Of a DNA stretch of 64,000 nucleotides, positions 1 through 12,400 are shown piece by piece. Under the pieces are notes generated by a model, which did not search any database, was not told the origin of the DNA, and was given only the letters and a program-made list of their open reading frames with translations. The DNA lies in contig OX352763.1 of the NCBI GenBank assembly GCA_947095585.1, positions 22,617,462-22,681,461 on the forward strand, written 5' to 3'. How positions within the stretch are numbered: position 1 is the first letter of the stretch; the number at the start of each line of letters is the position of its first letter. Both the position numbers and the translations under genes were made by a program. Source of the stretch: Nephrocerus scutellatus. Taxonomy: Eukaryota; Arthropoda; Insecta; Diptera; Pipunculidae.

Positions 1-780
1 AAAGAGGTGATGATAAAATAAATCTGAAAACGTACAAAACCCCACTCACCTCGAAATCGATGGGAAGAAACAACAACGCGGTGTAACTAACAGTTAAAGT
101 TTGATTCTGAATAAAAACTAATTAAATTAAATAACAATTAAAGTAATTTGTTTGTAAAATATCATCAAATCAATTATATGAATGAGATGAACAGGCAGAT
201 AATATTAATGTTTCTCTATGCTTTTTGGCTTTTGAAATATGTTTCGTCAAAACAACAAAGAGCTATAATGATATAATTTGGCTGGAAGCATAGACAAAAA
301 TGTCCTACAGGATGATGTGGCTATTCAGTTTGGTTTTGTTTCTTTACCTTGAAAGCTTTCTTGCTGTCCAAAAAATGATCGAAGTAGTGAGTTGTGACTT
401 GTGACACCTACCAGCTACAAATTATGGAAAGAAAGGTTAAGGAATGAATGCAGTCATATGGTGTTGTTGTTTTCCCCATATGACAATGGTTTCAGCCGTG
501 TGCTTATTTCTTTAAATCAGCGAAAATGATTTTTACTATGCAGCGCGATATGAAACTTCCAAGCATAGTATTTTAAACGAAAAAATTATTCGAAATTTTC
601 CTCATTATCCTAATTTTCGGTTCTAAAACAATTTTGTAATGCAAAAATTATTGCTAGTGGATCCAAGTTCCAGACGATCGTGTCAAGTTTGGTCAAAATC
701 TGAAACTGATACGAGATTATACCAATTGATATGAACTGTCGTTATAATCCAAACTTATGATTGCTCCTTATCTTTAGGAA
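1..780. other. AT-rich Zdhhc8 intron sequence, no gene recognised
   Basis: No long open frame and no recognisable domain. A possible 37-nt minus-strand exon at 50-86 is described in the findings. Confidence 0.5.
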
Positions 781-1190
781 CGAGGGCGGGTCAATAAGTC
801 CGTGACTTTTTGAATTTCCCGCCTTTTACCTGAAAGTGCTCCTGTCAACAGGCATCTGTCAGTTTTAAACAAGCTTTGTCATTTAGTTTGTGTTTGACAG
901 CCATTGAAAGCAGGCAACCTCGTAACATAAATGGAAAAAAGTGAATTTCGTGTATGACCACTTCAAAGGAGTGTTTGGTGATGTTCAGCCGCAACGAGTT
1001 TTTATGCCGTTTCGTTATCGTGAATCTATCACAACAAACCAGAGACCAAGGAACAATAAAGACAGTGGGTTTCTCCGGGTGAAGCTGCGCGAATGAAGGC
1101 CAAGGTTTGCTCCCTCATGGGCCCTATTATCCGGATTTAGCGCCGAGTGACTATTTCTTGTTTCCAAACCTGAAGAAATGGCTCTGGCAA
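781..1190 (+). mobile_element. mariner transposon remnant
   Basis: Begins with CGAGGGCGGGTCAATAAGTC, nearly the terminal repeat of the mariner at 62520-63253. A broken transposase start MEKSEFRV follows near 931, then the fragment YYPDLAPSDYFLFPNLKKWL near 1125-1180 typical of mariner transposase C-terminal regions. Frame breaks and an internal deletion make it inactive. Confidence 0.75.
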
Positions 1191-1244
1191 CAATAATGTC
1201 ATTCTTGCTTTGACAGAAACTCAGTAAATTATTTCTAGTTGACG

Positions 1245-1571
1245 AAATGAGTCGCTTAACAATTCAGCAAAAGTGTGAAATGTTGGAAATTTACTTCCAC
1301 AACAATTGGATCGAAATCGCAAGAAAATGTCGCACAAAATTTGGTGAAAACACGGGACTCACACCCAACGGTATCAAGAAGTTTGTGCCATAAAGTGCCT
1401 GATACGGGCTACCTTGTCGACAATCCAACGCATACCCGTGCTCGTCGTGTTCGTTCAACGGTGGCCAAATATGTGGAGAAGCCAATGCATCCATTGCGTG
1501 TTATTGTTTGGTGCGGCTTGTGGCGTGGCGGCATTATTGGGGCGTATTTCTTCGAAGATGAGGAATCATAA
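1245..1571 (+). pseudogene. DDE transposase fragment (mariner-like superfamily)
   Basis: The start MSRLTIQQKCEMLEIYF in one frame resembles the helix-turn-helix start of insect mariner-like transposases. A frameshift then joins it to a frame ending with VIVWCGLWRGGIIGAYFFED, which matches the VWCGLWAGGIIGPYFFE region before the second catalytic Asp. Most of the middle is deleted. Confidence 0.65.
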
Positions 1572-3266
1572 ATAAAGCATCCCCACATTACTACCGGCCG
1601 TTTAAACTGCCTCTGTGAGGGATCGCACCAGCGACCACATAAATAACATGCCTAAAAGCATACAACGTTTTTGACCCTACATCGACTCTTGTGCCTCTCA
1701 AAGTAAAAGCATACACAAATCAGTACTACGTATTAATTAATAGCACACTCGGTGCATGGGAACAAAAAATATAAAACACCACCAATAGCATAATTTATGA
1801 CCGGCGGTCCTTCGCCTATGAAAATAAATATGCAATCTAAGCATCATGGGCAAACGAGCGCCGGCCGCTTAGAACGTTAATTACCCTGTCCATGCATTGC
1901 GCTAAGTAAGCGGCACATGGAAATGGTAATGAAATAATTAGGTCGTTCGCTTGTGGAAACAAATATGTCAACGCAGCAGTATAGGCGAACGAACCCAAAA
2001 ACACTTGACGCGGTCGGTCATATATTACATACGTAAATACATACACTATTCTGATATAGCGATATTATGTAAAATATGAATATCGATGAGTAGGCATTCC
2101 AGAGTCGATGCATGGTCGAAAATCGATCATTTATTTTTGTATAAAAGAAGGGAAAATTCACTGAATAAAATCATCTTCACAACTAACGTTGAACAATAAT
2201 CATCGAGTTTTCATTTATTAACCATACCATACCAATTCGGTATTCTGACTCCCTAGAGAGCTCCGGCTTTTGGGTTTACGTTGACACGGCAACACGCCTA
2301 ACGAGTCAGATATCGAGCTTGGTATCTAAATCCTTCAAAAAATTAACAGCTAAGTTGTTCCAACAAATTAGGACAACTTTACACCTCATTTTCCAAGTTT
2401 TCCGAAATACCTAGATTTTTTTGATAATTTTCCTGTCATACTACATTCATATCAAAAAATCGGAGGTGAAAAATAGTTGTAATAAATAAATGTAATCTCA
2501 CTTTAATCGGCCCTAATAAAACTTCATAATCTCAGAAAGGAGAAACCTTGTAGTAATACTGAACTCTCTATTTGGTGATAATTGGTGACATGAGAGGGTT
2601 ACACAAAAAAAAAGGGGCGTGAGACATGAGTGATTCTGAATAAATGTGAAGTCAGTCTGCAATAATTAGTAGACACTTAAGCAAAAGGATGAATAAACTA
2701 TACTCTTATAATAAGACACAAGAAATAATGTTATGTTATTCGTCGATGTATAATATTTTGCCCCACGTTAAGCAAAGATACAAATTGGCATTCTAGCCTA
2801 TTATAGTTATGAAAAAGCGCTGTGTAGTGGCAGCTGCATAATTTAATGAAAAAGTGAAGTTGTGGTTGTGACATTTGAATAAAATGTATGAATCTTTGCT
2901 ACTTCGAATTACATCGTTGGTCAAATTTAAAATTAAGTAATTACCGGTTAAGGCAAATATCTGTCGACGGTGGTAGCTCCAGCTATGTCCATCTTAATTT
3001 GTCAATTTGTGGAGTGGGTTTATAATACGACAAATTAGTAATTTTGTAAAATAAATAAAATTGGTTAAAAATTTCGCTATTTCACAATTCACACGAAAAA
3101 AAAAATGAGATAAAACGCAAATTACGATAATGTAATAAATTAAAAGTAAACCAAACAAAAGAACAATAGTTAATAGCTCATGTTAAGAAGTGAACGTACG
3201 CCTTATCCGAAACATTGATGGAAATCTGGGAGAAAAAAGCGGATGTAACAAGAAATTTCAACTCAC
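1572..3266. other. Zdhhc8 intron, possible solo LTR within it
   Basis: Mostly featureless AT-rich intron. Around 2040-2340 there is a TATAAAAG box at about 2140, an AATAAA at about 2163 and an A/C-rich block ending CTCCGGCTTTTGGG. This order is seen in insect retrotransposon LTRs. Ends and target duplications are not identifiable, so the LTR is only a suggestion. Confidence 0.3.
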
Positions 3267-3452
3267 CTTCGGACAGGACTAGACATGGCTAACGGTGTCG
3301 CCACTCCCAACGCCTTAATACGTTGCTGCATTGTGGGTGTAGCATTTGTTGTCCCACTGCGATTTTGTGCCACGATTCCTTGATTACTTGGGTGCGTTGG
3401 ATGATCCGGCGAAAGTGCATCGGGATTGAATATCCGTTGCGGCTCCAGTCCT
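3267..3452 (-). CDS. Zdhhc8: Zdhhc8 coding exon 8 (cytoplasmic tail)
   Basis: Encodes [20 protein letters not shown] and, later, [20 protein letters not shown]. The acceptor AAATCCAG completes an arginine codon from exon 7, and the donor is CGAAG|GTGAGT, phase 2. No confident next exon is seen down to position 1, so the following intron is probably at least 3.2 kb. Confidence 0.9.
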
Positions 3453-6400
3453 CTGGATTTTAGAAAACAAATTGAAATTAAATGTTATTTTATTATTAAA
3501 TATTAATTTCAATAGCAATCATTTAAATAGTATATCAATGGCTGGCTGAATTATAGACTTTTTCTCTTTCTTACAAAATTTTTTTATAAATTAACCCATC
3601 TCCCTGATCTTCTGATATGGTCCTTTAATTTTGTGTACGAGTTTTCTGCTTTATAAGGAATTTTATTTGCAATTAACAAGTCTTTAGAATTTGTTTGAAG
3701 AGTTTGTTTAAGTTTTTCAGTTAATTTCGGTACGTATGTTAAGGTGTCATACTTACAATCCGTTCTAAATTCTAACTTTCTATTTAGATAAGTGTATAAC
3801 ATTGGACCTTTTGAGTTTACTAAGACTCCGTTTGGATTATGTATTTCGCCATCGAGTTTCTGGCGCTTTATAAATGATGTATTCAAAGATTTGATGAACA
3901 CAGGGTACAGTGATTGTTTATGTCGATGACGTAATTATACCATCAGCCGACTATGTAGAAGGACTCAATCGTTTGCTGGGAGCATGCAAGCTCCTATGGT
4001 CTACAAATAAACTGGCACAAGTGTCAATTTCTCCAAAAAAAGGTGGAATATTTGGGTCATGTAGTTGAAGATTCAAAGATTTATCCTTCACCTACAAAGG
4101 TTAAGGCTGTTCAAAAGTGGCCTGAGCCGAAGAATGTGAAACAACTGCAAGGATTGCTGGGCTTGGTCGGGTATTTTCGATAATTTATAGACGGATTTGC
4201 AGAAAGGGCTTCTCCATTAACGGCTCTGTTAAATAAGGATGGTTCATTCGATTTTGGACCGAGGCAGAAGCAGGCGTTTGGTAGCCTGACTTTGATTGAA
4301 CAACCAGTACTACAAATCTATGATCAGGAGGCGGTGACAGAGAAAATTGGTGTCAGCGAGGGACCATACCACACTTGTTCTTCGGCAAATAATATGAAGA
4401 TCTGGGAGCCGTATTCATCGGGGTCCGATGAACAGTAGGAATGGCCGTGTAACAAGAGAGAAATAGTCGGATGGAGGTGCAACTGCTGTTTACAACCCGA
4501 AGCTTTGGGAAAAGGCGGAGAACTGCATTGACTGTTGTATTCAATGTATTTAAATGAGACGGAAATATGGTAAACCTGAGGGGGAACTTCACCCCATATC
4601 TAAGGAGTCATAACCGCTAGATACGTTTCAGGTCGACCACGTTGGATCGGTGACTGAAACAGGAAACAGGTTATCAACACATTTTCGTTGTTGTCGACGG
4701 ATTTTCTAAGTTTTTCGTGGTTATACCCGGTGAGATCGACAGAGATGGACAAACTGGATATGCTGGCGAAAACATTTGGATATCCAAGGAGAATAGTATC
4801 GGATCGTGGGGCGGCTTTTACGTCGAAAGACTTACAAGAATTTTTGCTGCAGGAAACAACATCGATCACGTAAAGGTCACAACAAGAGTACCTAGAGGGA
4901 ATGGTCAAGTTGAACGAGTCAACCAAGTCCTCGTCCCAGTTCTAAGCATGTTATCTATTGAACATCCGGAAAAATAGTTAAGATATGTGCCACGATTTCA
5001 ACGATGTTTAAAGTCTACCTTCCATAGCAGTGTAACTTAAATCTAATCCCACATGAAGTTCTGACTGGCGTTTATATGCGGATCGGGGATGATGGTGTTA
5101 TTCTAGAAGTTCTTCAGAGTGAAGTAACCAAACAGTTTACTGACAATCGTTCCGAGGATCGTCAAAGGGTACGGCAGAGAATAGCTCTTGCTCAGGAGCA
5201 ACAAAAGCTACAGTACGACAAACATCGTCAAGGTGCTCGTAAATATTCGGTAGGCGATATAGTAGCAGTAAAGCGTACACAATTTAGAAGCTATTTGAAA
5301 TTGCGTAATCGCTTCTTCGGTACATGCAAAGTCATAAAAAGTTTGAATAATGAACGGTACGAAGTGGAGAAAATTGGGTGTCAGCGAGGGACCATGATGG
5401 GTTAGTTAAACCACAATTCTAATATATGAATTGTGAATGAATTTTTTTCAATTTATAAAATACAATTCACAAAATACAAAATGTCCAATCATGACGCTCC
5501 ACCTCGCTCAACCAACTGTCACAAGTCAGTCTCCGCATGACTATCTATCATTGCGCTTTTCGCGATGCTATCCGCGGTGCCAACTTTAAGTATACACGTC
5601 TATGTGTTTTTTGATTCAATTTTTTAATTTTTATGTTAAATAATTTTTTTTTATCGTTGCAATATTCGATTAAAAATTTAATTTTTTATTTAAAAAAAGA
5701 AAAAAGTCTATAATTCAGCCATTGATATACCATTTGAATAAATAAAGACTTTAAATATATAAATATATCAAATATCAATAATTGTACCTCTGTCTTGAAT
5801 GAGGACTATGCCGGGGATGGTACATTCTGATATGGCGAGGTGAGTCACCACCGCCACCTCCACCCCCACCACCAGTTCCGTTATTTATATTATTACTACC
5901 GCCTACCAAATTCGTATTCTCTATAGGTGGCAAATAAAAATTACTCGAATTATGTCGCTGAAGCGGTGGGGTTGGTTCACAATCTTGGCTTTGCGATGCC
6001 TGCGGCTCCATATCTGTGTCAGAACATTCTCGACCGGGCGAGAGCTAAATAAATCAGGAAACATAGCACATATGTATAACAAAATTCAAGCATTTCTTAA
6101 CAATAGCTTAAGCGTAATTAGAAATTTGTTCTCCTTTTTTTTGTTTGTTTGTCTATTTTACATGTTTTTTCTCTATACACATTGTATTATAAAAAGAAAA
6201 TGTTAAAACAAATAAACTTGATGAATAAATACGATTACAAAGATTATTATATTTGTTATTATATGTATGTATATAATTCAAGAAAATAACTATCGACATT
6301 TAGCAATACTCAAAAAACATATTGAGAAAAAAACTAAACGTACGTTCGTTCCGATTGTTTAAGAATTCAAATCCAAATTACGAGAAAAAAACAAAGAAAT

Positions 6401-9400
6401 TTTTTACTGAAAAAGAAACAGCGCTAATGACACAATTTGCTGAAGTTATGTCCATTTTTGTTATAATACAATAAAAATGTAAATGAAAATTATAAAAAAA
6501 AAACGACGTAACCTTCCACGGGCAGATTTATGTTCGCAATTTTTTTTAATCTGTCCGGGAAAATTTCGTTTTTTTGTGTGTGTGAGAATTGTATTGTAAC
6601 ATAAATAACAAATTTTGGTTATTCACATTTTCAAATTTTAAGAGAAAAACAAAGTGTGAGAATTGATTAACAAACCAAAGGAAAAAATTTGTTAAAATTA
6701 CAACTGACATAGATATATGAATGAATGAGAGTGAATATAGAGAGTTATTCATATCCAAATGGAGAGGAAAACAAAAATTTATTAGAAAAAAATATCTCGT
6801 TTAATATCTTAAACGATCTAGTTTTTAAGTAATTTGTATCTTCGTTTTTTTTGTAAATAAATAAACAAAATAGTTTTTTTTTACCTTCTTTCGGTGCTTT
6901 CTTTTAGTGTGGACAAGTTTTATGACCAATTATGTACAAAATTTTAGGCAAAATAAAAAGAAAACATCATGCTTTGCTACTGTGGGTGAGATTTTGTTTT
7001 TTTATGGAGCGTTACTGTTACATTATTAGGTTTGTGGGATAAGCCAGAGTTTTCCACCAGGAGGGTTAATTTACGTAATAAAAAGATAAAACTTAAAAAA
7101 TATTTAAAAATAAATAAAATTATTACACTCTACAATATAAATATATAACATATACCAACCGCCAGTCATGAATATCGGGAAACTACTGACTAATCAAAAC
7201 TTGGCTTGAGCCAGTAGCGCAACAATCAAGTTCGTGATGTAGTGCTTGCTTTACCTCCTAGTGGTGGTCCCCAGGCAACTATGTGTATAAATCCTTATAT
7301 ATGTAGGCTAAAATTTCAAGTGCAAACGGGTTAGCGTTTCTAGTCCAAGTAAGGTTGGTTATAGCACCCTGTGGTACCGAAAAATGCCCTCTACTAAAAC
7401 CGACACAACGCCTCGGATAAGTAATAATTGAATAGTTACGACTTTTGGCTATTGTACCCGGACTAAGATTGGTTTCTGGAATGTGAGGAATGATGGTCCT
7501 CGACTCAGGGAGTGAAGGATCTCAAAATGCCAGATTTCTTCAATTGGAACGTGAGTTTCTTCGATATAATTTCGACATACTGGGAGTGAGTGAAATAAGA
7601 TGGTTCGACGCGGGAGAGTACCAATCTCCAACGTGTAACACTGTGCTAATCTACTCCGGCAAACCCTCCGGCAGTCCCCGTGAATCTGGAGAGTGGGTCT
7701 GCTGCTAACGCCAACAGCACGCAGAGGCCTTATTTCCTGGCACCTACATGGTGATAGGATCGTATCGGCCAGATTTCGAACTGGAGTACGGCGTGTCACG
7801 ATCATAAAGTGTTACGCCCCAACGAATCCCTCGACGGAGGATGATAAGGACAACTTCTACAATAAGCTAAGCGCTGTATTCAACGCAATGCCGAACGGAG
7901 ATATCATCATCGTGATGAAGGACTTGAATGCCAAGGTAGGCAACGACAATGACGAACTCAAACATGTGATTGGGAAGCACAGCTCCGGCGAACGAAATGA
8001 CAATAGTGAAAGATTTGTTGATTTCTGTAACACCAACCACCTTGTTTGAGTGTAATAAGACCTGCCACAAATTCAGCTGGTTGTCAACTGACAGGCAATC
8101 ATCATCAAACCAAATCGACCATGTGGCGATCAGCCGACGTTTTAGGAGCTGTCTTTTAGACGTCCGAAACAGACGAGGAGCCGACATGGGTATGGTACGG
8201 GATCATCACCTTATGGTAGCTACTGTCCAGTTACGTACTGTTCATCAGTTCAAATACTCCACAATATCATCCGAATGCCTAGCTATAACATCAACCGGCT
8301 AAAGATCCCCTCAGTATGCCAACAATTAAGGGATCATTTATCGCAAGGAGTGGAAGCAATCAGCAGCTCACTGCCGACACCCATCCAAGAACATTGGAAA
8401 GCTGAGAAAAATGTTTTCACATCTGGAGCGGAAAGTATTGTTGGTAGAAGCCAGGCAAGGCACAGCACGTGGCTTACCGAGGATACCTGGAGGCGGATTG
8501 TAGAACGTAAGCTACTTAAAGCTCGTATTGTAGATACCCCAGCAGAGCAAAGTCCCTGTATCGAAGGAAAATGTGTAAGACGTGACAAACGTAATTATAT
8601 TAAAACCCTGGCCTCAGAAGCAAAGGAAGCAGCGAGCAGGTGCGATAGCAGAACCCTTTACCGAATCTCACCAAAAAGCTGACAGGTGGTCACCGCTCTA
8701 GCCAACATCCGGTGAAAGGCCTAGATAGTGCCGTACTCATTTTAGATGAGTATCAGCTCAAGCGATGAAAGGAGCATTTTTCTACTGTCCTTAACCGTGT
8801 ATTCGCCAACGATATGCACCCAAATCAAACGGAGCTGCCGAAAGTAACAATTTCCCAAATTCGCACCTCAACTCCCAGTAAAGATGAGATCGCTACTATT
8901 AAAACATACCAACCTATGATGGCTCTAAATGTCATGTGCTGCATAGAGAAAAGCTGTCAGAGGAATTGGAGATCGTAAGTGGGGTACAACAAGGTTGCAT
9001 TCTATCGCCGATACTTTTTTTGTTGGTGATTAGCGGTACTTCGCGCAGCTATATCTATTGGGAGGAATTCGTTGGACTCTTACATCTCAACTCAAACATC
9101 TGGACTACGCTGACGACGTTTGTTTACTCTCACACTGGATTATTGAGCTGCACCAAATGACAACAAATGTGGAAAGGTAGGCAAATGTTGCGGTTTTGAA
9201 GATTAATACTGCTAAAACCAAAATCATCAACCTCGTCACTAACTCAGTAACTCAAGTTAACATTGCTGGACAGCCGGTAGAGAGAATAGAGAGTTTCCAA
9301 TATCTTGGGAGCATTGTCAACAATGTTTGGAATGATGTCCATGATATGCCGAACCAATGCGATCAGCTTAAGCACCAAGCTGCGACTGTTTCGTTCAAAT

Positions 9401-12400
9401 GTTGAATCTGTGCTCTTGTAAGGGTGCAGTAATTGGAAGGTGACCGCTACTATCACAAAGAGGTTATAAACGTTCGTAAATAGTTGCCTACGGAACATCT
9501 TAAGGGTTTTCTGGACTAACCGTATCTCTTACGAACATCTTCACCAGAGAACGGGTCAGGAACCAATAGGCACAACCATCCAACGACGGAAGTGGCAGTG
9601 GATTGGTCAAAAAGGCTCCGAAAAGGCGAAAGTTCCATAGCAAATTACGCAATGCAATGGAATCCGTTATTTCAGGATGGTAAATGGGATGGCATATCAG
9701 AATACATTAGCTCGTGTGTCTATAGTAGTGGTAAATTGTTACAAATTTTATGAATTAAATGGTTACTATTGGGCTTTTAAGAAAATTCAGTGTTTAGACT
9801 GAATAACTACTATCCATATGGCGAGCTGAGACGCTCTTAATTTGATTTGATATTATTATTCATATTCAATTAATTAGAAATTTATTTTTAAGGTTCTGTT
9901 AAGGTATAAAAGTTTTGAAGTAGGTTTACGGCCGCTTTAAAGAAGTGTAGGTCAGGCTTATGAACGACTCAGCGGTAGATTAAGGTAAAGTTTATCACGC
10001 CTTCCACTATACAAATAAGCTAAACATCAACTGAAATACAAAGTACAAACTACAACTAAACACATTTGAAGAAATAATAAAAAGAAAATACGTACATAGT
10101 TTTAAAAAGAATAGAATTGAATTTGTAAAACTTACATTTGCGCACAGCTATTTGATTAAATCGTGAGCAGAGAAAATAATGTTTTCAAAGAAATTTTTAA
10201 ATGTTGTTATGTTAAATTATTAATAATTCATTTAAAATACATTCACTATCATAATAAATATGTATACAATTGTAATAATACGCCACCCAATTGTCTTGCA
10301 ATGTTCAGTTAACGATTAGCTTGGCTAATATGCTATATATAGATAATCAGATATAAAAACCATAAACTGTCCAAAGAAATATTTAACTACATACTACTGT
10401 ATAACTATAAAAAGCAAAAACTACTCAATTATATTAACAAGAAACTCTCTTGAATTTTGTGAATTGATTCAAATCATAGATAAAGCTCTTTCAAGTATTG
10501 TGCACATTTTGTAAAAGTACAAAACTACATCATTACGCCGCAATCAACTTTGAAATATCATTAAGACCTTTTACTTAATTACTTAATGTTAACCAACAAC
10601 CAATATTTTCATTGATTATTTTAATATATACGAGTATTACCATTTGAATTAGTGTAGTTAGCAAACATACAAAGGAGTTATTAATGTTAAAACAAACAAC
10701 TATTCGAGCAATGCAGAAACTACCAAATTTCAAGGAAATATTAATGCGAACCGCCATTAATGTAGTATGTAGTAGAATAGAAATTTAGAAATAATAAAAA
10801 AAGCTCCAAAATTAAGAAAAACAAAAGAAAAAAACAACAATATTACCCACCTTACTATAAAGCGTAGTACTGCCTGACCGTTGATTATAACCATTTCCCT
10901 GGTCCGTATAAGTCTTTACCTGAGTATGTCGATCCCGATCGTAATAATTTTGTTGCATTCCCGTTGAATTGTGTGTATTGCCTGGATTATTGCGGCCGGC
11001 ATCGCCACCCCGTTCACGATCACTAGTTATCGTGCTAATTGCCTGACTATCCTTATGCGATCGACGGGCCGCATATTTGTCGGGTTTAAGTAAACTGTGG
11101 AGGGATGTGATATGTGATGTTAGGTATACTATTGTCAATTGTTATTTCAATATATACTCATTAGTTACCTAGGATATTGAGGTCCAAATTGTGTATAGCA
11201 GCAATTATGCCAACAACCACGAGAGAAGGGATTATATCCACCTTTAAATTTCCCAGTCACCTGTTCGTTTGTAGTTCGTCCACGTGACACTAGCACCATA
11301 TGGAATCCAGTTAGACCGAATATTGGTATTGCTAAAATTGTGACAATACCCATTAGGCAGATACTGTTGACGTGATGTTCATTAAAATTGAGTTAAGAAA
11401 AAAAGTGTGTTTTTAATTCAGTAAAGCTTGGTTACAAATTTATTGTATTTCAAATTTTACACTACCACTCTATATTTCAAGCTAGCTAAGACCTCGAACC
11501 AAAGATCCTAATTTGATTTATTAAAAGGTGCTTACTTGATAGTAATTAAACCGTACTAATTTTATTAAAGCGTTTATGGAATTGGTTCTTTTTTGCCATA
11601 CAACCTGTCTATTCACATCTCTTGTGTTTTTTTTTTAAATTATTCTTTCTAACAACCAAGAATGCGGCCAATGTTCCCACGTAAGTCCAAAAGATTTCAC
11701 ACCCATGAGTATATTTTAAAAACATTAGAAAGACTGATATGAAACTGCAATATGTATCCCGCATACAACAGTCTCTCTCTGAGATACAGCCCCAAACCCT
11801 AGAGTCTAAATGGGAAAAAATAGTCATACGGAAGCAGCCTCAACCCTCAAAACTAGAAATGAATAGATAGCACATGGAACACCATGTTTGAACGCCAATC
11901 CATCAAAGTAGAGTTAAACGCGGCCTCGGGTGCCTTGCGAAGCGCATTAGCGCGGAAGTATAGGAACCTGGACCGGCAAGTTGGCTGTTCAGCTAGGAAC
12001 AACAAACGAGCATGGTTAAGCGACATCGTAACACAAGCACAGCAAGCCGCTGATAGTAGACAATACAGCACAGTCTAGCAAATCGCTCGTAAGCTCGCCA
12101 AAAAGAAACACTACATCAACTACCCTGTTAAAGTAATAGACGGCTCTTTGATCCTTATGGAAGAACAACAACTAACCCACTGCACAGAACATTTTAAGAA
12201 TGTTTTCACCCTAATAGGCGTCGCTACTCCTTCGTTTGATGAGATAAGGGTAACAATTCGTTCACTGAATCAGGAAAAGCAGCAGGCAATGACAACATCT
12301 ACGCAGAACTCCTTCAAGCCGACGTCGAGTTAACTACGCGAACATTGCATGCGATATATCAAGGTATCTGGGAATCTGAAACCATTTCATCGTCGTTAAA

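Noticed and set aside
7449..9500. LINE endonuclease frames as a host craniofacial-development-like gene
   Set aside because: Such names in databases derive from RTE elements. Here the RT and C-terminal motifs follow in order and frames are broken.
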